From positions 124,001 to 188,000 of the forward strand of contig JALHNB010000004.1 of NCBI GenBank assembly GCA_022843745.1: a DNA stretch of 64,000 nucleotides, given 5' to 3'. Origin of the DNA: Anaerolineae bacterium. Its GTDB lineage: Bacteria > Chloroflexota > Anaerolineae > Aggregatilineales > Phototrophicaceae. The translations under genes were made by a program, and so were the position numbers. The stretch's first letter is position 1. Each line of letters opens with the position of its first letter. Of the stretch, positions 33,591 through 41,525 are shown one piece after another. The notes beneath the pieces were generated by a model. That model was not told the origin of the DNA. It made no database searches and worked only from the letters and a program-made list of their open reading frames with translations.

Positions 33591-33901
33591 ACTCTATCCT
33601 CTCGCTCCTGGATAATGAGTTCTGATAGGGACAAACCATCGGCAGCTATGGCTTTTCCGATGCGCTCACGTTCTTCAAATGACAATTCTTCAGCATCATC
33701 GGGTGCATATTTAGCATCTGGTGTCACTAAGCCAGCGGCAATTAACCGCGCCCGGATTTCTTCGCGTGTCATTTCATGATCGCCATTTGAGGTCAAGGGG
33801 CGAATGACAAGCTCAATTTGCCCCAATGGCAGATCATCCGGCAAATCAATCATAATCCGGCGTTTTTCATCCACAACAGCCGTCAATATAATGGGTTGCA
33901 T
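33587..33901 (-). CDS. Antitoxin-like protein of the PIN gene
   Basis: A 104-residue acidic protein. The N-terminus (IILTAVVDEKRRIMIDLPDDLPLGQIELVIRPL) resembles the AbrB/SpoVT or DUF-type beta arm of short antitoxins; the C-terminus is helical and highly charged (DDAEELSFEERERIGKAIAADGLSLSELIIQEREDRV), suited to wrap the toxin. ATG 33901 has GAGG upstream, and the four-base overlap with the PIN gene supports a VapBC-type operon. Sequence similarity to a named VapB family is not evident by eye. Confidence 0.7.
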   Translation of the reverse strand: MQPIILTAVVDEKRRIMIDLPDDLPLGQIELVIRPLTSNGDHEMTREEIRARLIAAGLVTPDAKYAPDDAEELSFEERERIGKAIAADGLSLSELIIQEREDRV

Positions 33902-33997
33902 CGCTATGCCTCGCTTATCCCGAAGGTCTATTGATATTAGCCTTCAAATCATTATAGTATATCTATAGAAGCCAGTGAATGCTGTCGAGGAGTTATC

Positions 33998-35074
33998 GTG
34001 AATAAAAAAGCGTGTTCCATCATTATTACAATTTTCATTGCCTTATTGATTTTTGCCCTGCCTCTATTTGCGCAGGACAATGTAGCGGTGCCAGATATAA
34101 CGGGCTTGAGCCTCCCAGAAGCATCGGCAGCGCTTAACAAAGTTGGATTGGCCGTTGGCACGGAAACCATCGAACGCTGGACAGCCGAATCAGGCCTTGA
34201 GCAAAACACTATCACTGCTCAGTCTATCGCGCCGGGTACGAGTACCGCGCCGGGTACAGACGTAGAAATAACAATTTTACGCACACCCAATGCGCTGCTC
34301 ATTTATGACGACAATGATCTGACGCTGGTCAACCAGACCGGAAATGCGCTCAATTTGCGCAATATTCGTTTTGTAGCGCTGGATGGGTCTGAAGCGTCGT
34401 TCGCGGCCAACCGTTGGGGCGATTCGCTGCGTCCCGATCAATGCGCACAGGTGTGGTCAGTTGGGCGCAACGGCTCTAAAGGCCTGGATGAATGCTCGGT
34501 CATTCAAAACTGGCTGGTGACGAACGACAACGGTGAGCATTTCTGGACAGGCGCAGGTGGGACGACTCAGTTTGCAGTGATGCAGAATGATATTCAACGG
34601 GCGGTATGTACGGTTGGCAATCCAGGACGCTGCGAGATGTTTCTGGGGGTCGGCAATCTTCTCGCGAGTGAAACCGCCGACTACGTTTATTTTGCTTATC
34701 TGGTAGATCGTCTGGCGATTATCAATACCTCAACCGACAAATGGATGCCCATCGGCAATCTGGTTGTACGCAACAACGCAGTACAACCATTCGGTGCGGT
34801 GGTGAACGTTGGAGATGCTGGGCTTTTTGGTAATCCAGAGACTGTTGGGCGTATTGGGCGGCTTGCACCGGGCCAATGTTTACTGTTTACGAACAGCAGC
34901 GATGAGGCTCAAACCCCACCACAGCCCTGTGACGTGATCGCCAAATTGGATGTTGGCCCAAGCGTGATTTTCTGGTCGGCGGATTTCCCGATTGAGAGCA
35001 TCACCGAAGAAGGGGAAAGAAGCTGCCCAGCAGCAGTGCCGGACAGATTGACGTTGTGCATTATGCCGCGTTAG
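33998..35074 (+). CDS. Secreted PASTA domain protein
   Basis: A 358-residue exported protein from GTG 33998 (GAGGAG upstream). Signal peptide: MNKKACSIIITIFIALLIFALPLFAQ. Residues about 28-98 are a PASTA domain (VAVPDITGLSLPEASAALNKVGLAVG ... ITAQSIAPGTSTAPGTDVEITI), a fold that binds peptidoglycan stem peptides or muropeptides. The remaining ~260 residues are beta-rich with three or four Cys pairs (DQCAQVWSVGRNG, AVCTVGNPGRCEMF, GQCLLFTNSSDEAQ) and no recognised domain. The Cys pairs suit an oxidising extracytoplasmic location. A binding or sensor role at the cell wall is inferred. Confidence 0.75.
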   Translation: MNKKACSIIITIFIALLIFALPLFAQDNVAVPDITGLSLPEASAALNKVGLAVGTETIERWTAESGLEQNTITAQSIAPGTSTAPGTDVEITILRTPNALLIYDDNDLTLVNQTGNALNLRNIRFVALDGSEASFAANRWGDSLRPDQCAQVWSVGRNGSKGLDECSVIQNWLVTNDNGEHFWTGAGGTTQFAVMQNDIQRAVCTVGNPGRCEMFLGVGNLLASETADYVYFAYLVDRLAIINTSTDKWMPIGNLVVRNNAVQPFGAVVNVGDAGLFGNPETVGRIGRLAPGQCLLFTNSSDEAQTPPQPCDVIAKLDVGPSVIFWSADFPIESITEEGERSCPAAVPDRLTLCIMPR

Positions 35075-35093
35075 TTGTTGTCACTAGGCCGCG

Positions 35094-35831
35094 TTAGTTA
35101 ACGAAGCGATATTTAATCAATGTCCAAAGAGCGATTGGGCCATCCGTCCAGTTAATTTTCTTACCTTCGTCCCATTCGCGCCCGTTGTAGGAAATCGGCA
35201 CTTCGTAGATGCGAATGCCTTTTTTGAGGACTTTCGCCGTAAATTCTGGCTCGAAATCGAAGCGGCGGGCGTGAATCACCATATCCTGGACGACCTCGCG
35301 GCGGAAAACCTTATAGCAGGTTTCCATATCGCTCAGAATAGCGTTATAAAGAATATTCGTCGTCAATGTCAGAACTTTGTTGGCGATCATATGCCAGAAG
35401 TTCATCGCTTTGCGAGCACCACCCAGGAAACGCGACCCATAGACGACTGTCGCAATACCTTCTTCCAAAGGTTTGAGCAAAATTGGATATTCACGGGGAT
35501 CATACTCGAAATCGGCATCCTGAATCAGAATGACATCAGACGAGGCAGCGGCAAAACCCGTCACCAGTGCTGCACCCTTACCCTGATTGTGATCGTGATA
35601 AATAATTTGTACAGATGGGCGATTTTCAGCTTCAATTGTGGCTAAAACGGTGCGTGTACCATCCGTAGAACCGTCATCAACGATAATGATCTCATTTGCC
35701 AGCCCCACATCTTCTACTCGTTGCAAAACTTCGGCAATCATACTGGCCTCGTTGTAGCATGGAATAATCACACTAAGCGTAAGACGGCGCTGGCCGAGTT
35801 TGTAGGAGGCGGGTTGAGGGTAATTTTGCAT
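35094..35831 (-). CDS. Glycosyltransferase family 2, polyprenyl-phosphate mannose/glucose synthase-like
   Basis: A 245-residue soluble GT-A enzyme resembling dolichyl-phosphate mannose synthase (DPM1-like). Motifs: LSVIIPCYNEASMI, IIIVDDGSTDGT, LIQDADFEYDPREYP (metal-binding DxD region: QDADFE), FLGGARK and DMETCYKVFRREVV, NYRV-like MRIYEVPISYNGREWDEGKKI near the end. It likely makes lipid-linked sugars used by GT39-type enzymes such as those at 22606 and 38417. ATG 35831 has AAAGGA eight bases upstream. Confidence 0.88.
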   Translation of the reverse strand: MQNYPQPASYKLGQRRLTLSVIIPCYNEASMIAEVLQRVEDVGLANEIIIVDDGSTDGTRTVLATIEAENRPSVQIIYHDHNQGKGAALVTGFAAASSDVILIQDADFEYDPREYPILLKPLEEGIATVVYGSRFLGGARKAMNFWHMIANKVLTLTTNILYNAILSDMETCYKVFRREVVQDMVIHARRFDFEPEFTAKVLKKGIRIYEVPISYNGREWDEGKKINWTDGPIALWTLIKYRFVN

Positions 35832-35849
35832 CGCAAATATCCTTTCACA

Positions 35850-35912
35850 TAGGCTTAACGCCGTACACTAACAGATTACACAGGCTTAACGCCGGAGACT
35901 GACAGTAACGCT
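35850..35912. repeat. Tandem ~31-bp duplication
   Basis: CATAGGCTTAACGCCG (from 35848) and CACAGGCTTAACGCCG (from 35879) each run into an ACTRACAG segment, period 31. It lies in the 266-bp gap between the divergent glycosyltransferase and PA14-SH3 genes, in the likely promoter region of the former. Confidence 0.5.
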
Positions 35913-36097
35913 TAGTAAAAAATCTATTATAACATTTCCAGGCTCAATTTCGTTGCCTAAGTTATCAGATTGACCTTGCGCATGAATAACATCCCTTGCA
36001 AGCTCGGAATGAGAAGCCGTACCGACCTCTCATTCGCGACAACTCTAAGAAACGTTATACTAGAGAACATGGTTTGAAAATACCGGAGGCGATGATT

Positions 36098-37150
36098 ATG
36101 AAAAAACGAACCGCCACTTTATTGGTCATTATTTTGACAGCGCTGATTTTAAGCGTTGCGATGACGCGAGCGCAGAATTTTGGTTCAGGTTGGGTAGGCA
36201 GTTTTTATAACAATACGAATTTTAGTGGCAACCCCACAGCGACAATTTCCAACATCAGCGGCCTGAATTTCAATTGGGCGGCGGGTGTTCCCATCGTTAA
36301 TGGTACAGCCGTCGTCGGCATTGGAACTGATAACTTTTCCGCACGTTTTACCTCGACCCAAAACTTCACAGCGCAGGCCAGCTATACCTTTACCGTCGCT
36401 TACGATGACAATGTGCGTGTCCTGATCGACGGCACACTTGCGTTCGAGGATTTCGGTGGCGGCCCCATTAAGACACGTACCTTTAACCGCGATTTGGCTG
36501 CTGGTGCGCACGCTATCACCGTCGAATATGTGGAAGTTTCGGCAGAAGCTGTTCTGCAATTCCAGTGGAATCAAGGCGGCCCAGCAGCGACGGCTGGCCC
36601 CAGCCCGACCCCCGGCCCCACCAGCACACCCGCACCAACCGGGCTGCCTTCAATCCCATCTGGTGCGTTAAGCGCGACAGTCATTCGCGCCGCTGTACTC
36701 AATGTGCGTTCAGGGCCGTTCCTGGGTGCGCCGCGTGTCGGACGAGTTCTGCGTGGGCAAACGTTCCAGGTGATCGGACGCGATGAAAAAGCCTACTGGT
36801 TTTTGCTGCAACTCAGTGATAAGCAAGCCTGGGCATGGGGTTACTATCTGGCGGTCAATGGCAACGAGTTTAACGCACCTGTGGTCGGCTCGTTTATCAC
36901 ATCAGGGCCGCCTGCCAGCGATACGGGGGTCGTTGCCCAGAGCAAAGCAGGCATGAAACTGCGCTCTGAGCCAACGATCAATTCGGCACAAATCGGGCGC
37001 ATCCCCTGGGGTGATTTGCTACCTGTCATCGGGCGCACCTACGATAACACCTGGTATCAGGTCGTTTTCCGGGGAACGACTGGTTGGGTATTCGCATCGT
37101 ATCTGGATGTCATCCGAGGCGATCTCGCGACCATACCCGTAACGCGATGA
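36098..37150 (+). CDS. Secreted PA14 and bacterial SH3 domain protein
   Basis: A 350-residue exported protein. Signal peptide MKKRTATLLVIILTALILSVAMTRAQ. Residues about 30-165 form a PA14-like carbohydrate-binding domain (WVGSFYNNTNFSG, YTFTVAYDDNVRVLIDGTLAFEDF, HAITVEYVEVSAEAVLQFQW). A short Pro/Thr linker leads to two SH3b domains (ATVIRAAVLNVRSGPFLGAPRVGRVLRG; MKLRSEPTINSAQIGRIPWG...WYQVVFRGTTGWVFASYL), which bind peptidoglycan or mediate wall association. GGAGG lies eight bases before ATG 36098, preferred over ATG 36092. Its stop overlaps the start of the GNAT gene (ATGA). Confidence 0.8.
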   Translation: MKKRTATLLVIILTALILSVAMTRAQNFGSGWVGSFYNNTNFSGNPTATISNISGLNFNWAAGVPIVNGTAVVGIGTDNFSARFTSTQNFTAQASYTFTVAYDDNVRVLIDGTLAFEDFGGGPIKTRTFNRDLAAGAHAITVEYVEVSAEAVLQFQWNQGGPAATAGPSPTPGPTSTPAPTGLPSIPSGALSATVIRAAVLNVRSGPFLGAPRVGRVLRGQTFQVIGRDEKAYWFLLQLSDKQAWAWGYYLAVNGNEFNAPVVGSFITSGPPASDTGVVAQSKAGMKLRSEPTINSAQIGRIPWGDLLPVIGRTYDNTWYQVVFRGTTGWVFASYLDVIRGDLATIPVTR

Positions 37151-37893
37151 TGCCCGTTCGATTGATTGAAGAATTATCCATGAGCGCCCTGCCGTCGTTG
37201 CAAACTGTTTACGACGACGGTTGGGTGCTGCGTTTTGCCGAAGGTCATACCCGCCGCGCCAATTCGGTTAACGCGCTGTATCCCTCGACACAGCCGTTAG
37301 CCGAAAAAATTGCGTGGTGCGAAGCGCTCTACCGTTCACGCGGACTCAACACGGTTTTTAAGCTCACTCCGGCAGCACTCCCCGAAAATCTGGACTCTGT
37401 TCTGGCAGAATGTGGGTACAACGAGGATGGGCGTACCAGCATCCAGGTCGCAAAGCTGGATACGCTTGATTTTTCAGGCGTAGAATCGGTGAATCTGGTC
37501 GAGAAATTAAGCGATGACTGGTTAAGCAACTACTGCCGCCTGAACGGTCATGAGCCGCGCAGGGTCGCCCTGATGAAACAGATGTTGAGCCATATCGTGC
37601 CGGAAACCGCCTACGTCTCGATTGAAGAAAATGGCGAAGTGGTCGCTACCGGGCTGGGCATAGCGGATCGGGGATACATCGGTCTGTTTGATATTGTGGT
37701 CGATGCACGTCTGCGGAACCAGGGGTTGGGGTATCGGATCGTCACTAATTTGCTGGCGTGGGGCAGATCACGCGGCGCACAGAATGCCTATTTGCAGGTG
37801 GTGGCGACCAACACGCCTGCCCTGCGCCTCTACGCTAAAATCGGCTTTCGAGAAATCTATCAATACTGGTATCGCGTGAAACCATTAACCTGA
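37147..37893 (+). CDS. GNAT family N-acetyltransferase
   Basis: A 248-residue protein. The C-terminal GNAT domain has the acetyl-CoA motif VVDARLRNQGLGYRIVTNLLAWG (Q/R-x-x-G-x-G/A) and LQVVATNTPALRLYAKIGFREIYQYWYRV. The N-terminal ~110 residues resemble the region before the domain in two-part GNAT proteins (FAEGHTRRANSVNALYPS). ATG 37147 overlaps the preceding stop as ATGA, indicating translational coupling with the PA14-SH3 gene. Substrate unknown. The last 33 bases of the gene are duplicated just downstream. Confidence 0.85.
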   Translation: MMPVRLIEELSMSALPSLQTVYDDGWVLRFAEGHTRRANSVNALYPSTQPLAEKIAWCEALYRSRGLNTVFKLTPAALPENLDSVLAECGYNEDGRTSIQVAKLDTLDFSGVESVNLVEKLSDDWLSNYCRLNGHEPRRVALMKQMLSHIVPETAYVSIEENGEVVATGLGIADRGYIGLFDIVVDARLRNQGLGYRIVTNLLAWGRSRGAQNAYLQVVATNTPALRLYAKIGFREIYQYWYRVKPLT

Positions 37894-37930
37894 TGCGAAT
37901 ATTGGTATCGCCTAAAACCATTAACCTGAT
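37862..37930. repeat. Duplicated 3' end of the GNAT gene
   Basis: AATACTGGTATCGCG...ACCATTAACCTGAT (37862-37894) is followed after three bases by AATATTGGTATCGCC...ACCATTAACCTGAT (37898-37930), differing at three positions. The second copy includes the stop codon region of the convergent gene at 37921. Confidence 0.8.
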
Positions 37931-38328
37931 CGGGACTCTGCTTTATCGTGTTGCAGACGCGCTTTATCAATCATGGCATGGGCCGCCTCAATCGTGGGGA
38001 CAACCTGAAAATAGTAGGAAATCTTTTGATAAAATTTGCAGCCCACGTTGTACAAAGATACGAGAAACCTGCTCTCCGTGACGAATATCGACAAACCAAC
38101 ATTCGCAGGTTGTTTATCCGAAATGTTCTTGAGATGGGATAACGCATTACTGGGGACACCCTGACTGCGACGCATATCCAGAATGACATCAACCCGGTGC
38201 GGTGCCGCTGTTTCCATCGCGATTGCCTCATTATAGACCGGGTAAAGCTCCTCCCACGTCCATTTGCCTTCAAAATCATAGCGAACAATGGTATGTGCTT
38301 CATCTTCCCAGCAGACACGAACGCCCAT
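37921..38328 (-). CDS. Hypothetical protein, STAS/SpoIIAA-like fold
   Basis: A 135-residue cytoplasmic protein from ATG 38328 (GGGAG upstream). The order of strands and helices (IVRYDFEGKWTWEELYPVYNEAIAME, HRVDVILDMRRSQGVP, ALSHLKNISDKQP, VGLSIFVTESRFLVSLYNVG, IEAAHAMIDKARLQHD) resembles the SpoIIAA-like group of STAS proteins that bind regulators or lipids. No kinase target serine is obvious. Its last codons lie in the duplicated GNAT tail, so the C-terminus may have been extended or replaced by that duplication. Function unknown. Confidence 0.62.
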   Translation of the reverse strand: MGVRVCWEDEAHTIVRYDFEGKWTWEELYPVYNEAIAMETAAPHRVDVILDMRRSQGVPSNALSHLKNISDKQPANVGLSIFVTESRFLVSLYNVGCKFYQKISYYFQVVPTIEAAHAMIDKARLQHDKAESRSG

Positions 38329-38416
38329 CTGTTTCTCCCTTTCTCACACCTTAACATTTCTATAGTGTAATAAAAAGCGTTGGGAGCGTCCAGACTTCAT
38401 TGCTGAATTTTCAGTT

Positions 38417-39919
38417 TCAAGGGGTCACATTTTCGACTCGCGCCGGGATAACGTGCCACACGATGCTGTAGTCGTCCTCATAGACCTGCTCGATATTCGG
38501 ATCGTCACCTACTGCCCGTTCAAAATCACCGTGATTCTGGTCACTGACGATATATTCCGCGCCAAATGTCGTTCGGATGACGGTTGACGGCTGCTCAACT
38601 TTGCCCTGCGTGATCGCGACCCACTCATCCCATAAGTGACTGTCCTCCAATTGCAGATAGGTTGGGTCTAACCCAACGAGATAGATATTTTCCGTATTGT
38701 AATAAAACAAGCGTGTGAAATCGTCCCAATCCGTTTGGAAGATCATCGTGCCGGGTGGCGCATTCTGTTTCAGCCAATCGGACGCACCAGCGAACACATT
38801 AACATCCCGTGCGCCGCGAGCATCGCTGATCGTATTGGTAAGTGTCACACCGACGAACAGTGCCAACACTGCGAATGCCCCAACAGGCATCAACCAGCGC
38901 AGACGTGGCAAAATAATGACATCACGCCCCCACGCCGCTGCGCAGAGCAGCAGCGCAAAAGCCGGAAAATATTCGATGAAGCGGCGCGAACGCAAAACCA
39001 TAAACAGCGTGAGCAGCGCTGCAAACAAGAGCGTATTTTCAATCGTATCGCGCTTATGTGCGCCGAAGCTCGAACGCAGAAAAGCCAGCGCCAACACCAG
39101 CAGCGCCCCAGCAGAATTTTGCATCAGCACGCCAGTTGTGTAAGGATACCACTCATTACCCACCTGGACGCTGCTCTCCAGATCAACTTTAGCGACCAGA
39201 TGATCGAAAATAAATTGAAGATTCTGCGGGAAATAGGGGTTAATCACCAGACCCAGGCCGATGCCGAGAGCGCAGTAAACCACAGGCTGCCACTCCAGGC
39301 GGCGTTCGGCGATCCACTGAGCAGCGGTGTATAGCACGGCAAATCCCAGCAGCAGCACAAAGCCATTGTAGAGCCAGGCGTAGGCGAATCCCAGCAAAAT
39401 CAGTCCACGATAGCGCCGCTGAAACAGGAACATGAGCGCCAGAATAAGCACGAGAAGCGACGCACCCTGCGTGCGAATCATCAGCATCCGATACACAAAA
39501 GGTACTGATAAGCCGAAAAGCGCCAATGTCCAGAAAGCAGGGTATCGAACGCCAATCTGCCTCATTAAACCCCAACTAGCCAGGAAAACACCCGCCGCGA
39601 TGCTGACCGTTGCCAGCTTCGCCCCATCAATACCCGCGAGAGATGTCCAGGGCGCGATGTAGAGATGATAAAGCAGATGGTGATCGACAAACTGCTGCGG
39701 GTTGAGAATGGTCATGGGCAGCCAGGGAAAATTGATCGCCAAACGCCCCTGGTCAATGATCTGGGTTGCCAGCCGCGCGTGATAATAATCGTCCGTCCCT
39801 AAAAAGCCGGGAGTCGCGAGAATTATCGCGCTCAATATCGTAAAACACAGTAGATAGAGTGCTACGCCCTCCAACCATCCTGATCGCAACAATTTCGATT
39901 GATATCCCAGATTCATCAT
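38417..39919 (-). CDS. Polytopic membrane protein, PMT/glycosyltransferase 39-like
   Basis: A 500-residue protein with about ten membrane segments. The first extracytoplasmic loop carries GTDDYYHARLATQIIDQG, an Asp-rich pattern as in GT-C glycosyltransferases, and LLYHLYIAPWTSLAGIDGAKLA follows. The C-terminal ~110 residues are soluble (DWLKQNAPPGTMIFQTDWDDFTRLFYY ... VAITQGKVEQPSTVIRTTFGAEYIV), typical of hypothetical GT-C members. Likely transfers sugars from polyprenyl-phosphate donors. Adjacent ATGs at 39919 and 39916 are the probable starts; a longer frame to 39973 lacks a ribosome binding site. Confidence 0.68.
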   Translation of the reverse strand: MMNLGYQSKLLRSGWLEGVALYLLCFTILSAIILATPGFLGTDDYYHARLATQIIDQGRLAINFPWLPMTILNPQQFVDHHLLYHLYIAPWTSLAGIDGAKLATVSIAAGVFLASWGLMRQIGVRYPAFWTLALFGLSVPFVYRMLMIRTQGASLLVLILALMFLFQRRYRGLILLGFAYAWLYNGFVLLLGFAVLYTAAQWIAERRLEWQPVVYCALGIGLGLVINPYFPQNLQFIFDHLVAKVDLESSVQVGNEWYPYTTGVLMQNSAGALLVLALAFLRSSFGAHKRDTIENTLLFAALLTLFMVLRSRRFIEYFPAFALLLCAAAWGRDVIILPRLRWLMPVGAFAVLALFVGVTLTNTISDARGARDVNVFAGASDWLKQNAPPGTMIFQTDWDDFTRLFYYNTENIYLVGLDPTYLQLEDSHLWDEWVAITQGKVEQPSTVIRTTFGAEYIVSDQNHGDFERAVGDDPNIEQVYEDDYSIVWHVIPARVENVTP

Positions 39920-40010
39920 GGCCCTAATCCCAAAAAACTTTGAGTGACGAGAGGGGTGACTTGTGAGAGTCACCCCAGGCGAATTTCATGCGACTTTTCC
40001 GAGTACGATT

Positions 40011-41447
40011 TTAGTCGTCATCACCGTTATCGTTGCTACCGCCGTTATCATCGCCATTATCGTCGCCACCGCCGTTATCATCATTGTTGTCGTTATTGTT
40101 GTCACCACCATGATCGTCGGCGTTATCATTGCCATTATCATTGCCGTTGTCGTCGCTGGCATTGTCATTGCCATTGTCGTCGGCGTTATCATTGCCATTA
40201 TCATTGCCGTTGTCGTCGCTGGCATTGTCATTGCCATTGTCGTCGTTGTTGTCGTTGTCATCATTGTTGTCGTTGGAATTTCCGACAGGATCAGGCGTGC
40301 GCGGCACGAAAATACTGGTTCCAGCAACGATCATGCCAGGGTCAGCAATACAGTTGGCCTGCATCAAATCGCCCATGCTTGCGCCTGATCGGGAGGCGAT
40401 ACCAGAGAGTGTGTCGCCCGATTGAATCGTGTAGGTCGTCCAGCCAGCAGGCATTGATGCCACACAATCGCCTGGGATAGTCGGCAAACTGCCGACTTCG
40501 TTGTCGTTGCTGTTATCGTCGGCGTTGTCGTTGCCGTTGTCGTTGCCGTTATCGTCCGTGTTATCGTTTTGGTTATCATTGCCATTGTTATTGTCTGGCG
40601 AAACCAGTTCAACTTCACGTGCAATCAACCTACCATCAACCGTTGTCACATGAACCTTGACCAGCGCACCAACAATGAGTGTGCCGTGAATCTCGGCGGA
40701 GGTTGTATCAATGGTTGCGCCTGAGACAACAATAAAGCCGTCACCTACTGCTTCCAAAGTTCCGGTTAGTTCGAATTCATCGGCTGTACCGCCGTTGGTG
40801 TTGTCGTTGCTGTTATCTTCAGTATTGTCATTGCTATTGTCATCGGTGTTGTCATTAGCGTTGCTATTGTCATCAGTATTGTCGTTTGAATTGTCATCGA
40901 CATTATCGTTGCTGTTATTGTCCGTGTTGTCATTAGCATTGTCATTGCCGTTATTATCGCCCTCAAACGGCCTGATTTCTCGAACAACCCAAATGCCTTC
41001 AGGTGACAGGGTAGCATGAACAACCACCATATCGCCTGCAGCAATGCTGGAGTCGATTTCGGCGCTAGAAAGATCAAATGTCACCCCGCCGATTACCACT
41101 GTACTACCGACTTCAGCAGGCCATACCCCTATAATTTCGACCTCACCTGGGAGAATGTCGTCAGGTTGAGCCGCATCAACTTCTGATGCAACCACACTGC
41201 CATCCGGTAATGCCGTGCCATGCACGCGAACAGCCAACCCTACCTCCAGAGTAACGGAGACTTCTGCCCCAGTGATATCAATTACTTGCCCGTGAACGGT
41301 AATTGAGCTGGCATCCATCACTTCGATGTTGCCAACAACCTCAAATCGGAGGGCTTCCTGAGCAAGTGCCAACTGACCGACAAATACAGTCGCCAGCAGC
41401 ACCAAAATAAATGCTATACCCCAGGAAATTGATTTAAACTTGACCAT
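40011..41447 (-). CDS. Secreted DUF5666-LysM protein with Asn/Asp-rich repeats
   Basis: A 478-residue exported protein (signal peptide MVKFKSISWGIAFILVLLATVFVGQLALA). Three DUF5666-type beta modules (about 28-155 and 215-275: FEVVGNIEVMDASSITVHG, VRVHGTALPDGSVVASEV, LTGTLEAVGDGFIVVSGA) are separated by Asn/Asp tracts (DNNSNDNVDDN-type). One LysM domain at about 320-375 (YTIQSGDTLSGIASRSGASMGDLMQANC ... GTSIFVP) should bind peptidoglycan or chitin. The last ~100 residues are almost only N, D and G. AAGGAG precedes ATG 41447. The acidic repeats could bind calcium. Function unknown beyond wall association. Confidence 0.78.
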   Translation of the reverse strand: MVKFKSISWGIAFILVLLATVFVGQLALAQEALRFEVVGNIEVMDASSITVHGQVIDITGAEVSVTLEVGLAVRVHGTALPDGSVVASEVDAAQPDDILPGEVEIIGVWPAEVGSTVVIGGVTFDLSSAEIDSSIAAGDMVVVHATLSPEGIWVVREIRPFEGDNNGNDNANDNTDNNSNDNVDDNSNDNTDDNSNANDNTDDNSNDNTEDNSNDNTNGGTADEFELTGTLEAVGDGFIVVSGATIDTTSAEIHGTLIVGALVKVHVTTVDGRLIAREVELVSPDNNNGNDNQNDNTDDNGNDNGNDNADDNSNDNEVGSLPTIPGDCVASMPAGWTTYTIQSGDTLSGIASRSGASMGDLMQANCIADPGMIVAGTSIFVPRTPDPVGNSNDNNDDNDNNDDNGNDNASDDNGNDNGNDNADDNGNDNASDDNGNDNGNDNADDHGGDNNNDNNDDNGGGDDNGDDNGGSNDNGDDD

Positions 41448-41525
41448 GTTTTTCTCCTTTTCAATAAACATTACCTATACCGAGTGAAAAGGAATGAAAA
41501 AGTTTCGGTCAATTTTCGGATTTTA

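Noticed and set aside
33138-33901. Calling the PIN gene pair part of a mobile island
   Set aside because: No integrase, repeats or composition shift surround it; it abuts the housekeeping coaBC.
39944-40480. Plus-strand frames rich in His/Tyr/Arg or Ile/Val
   Set aside because: They are by-products of the Asn/Asp repeat codons of the minus-strand DUF5666-LysM gene.
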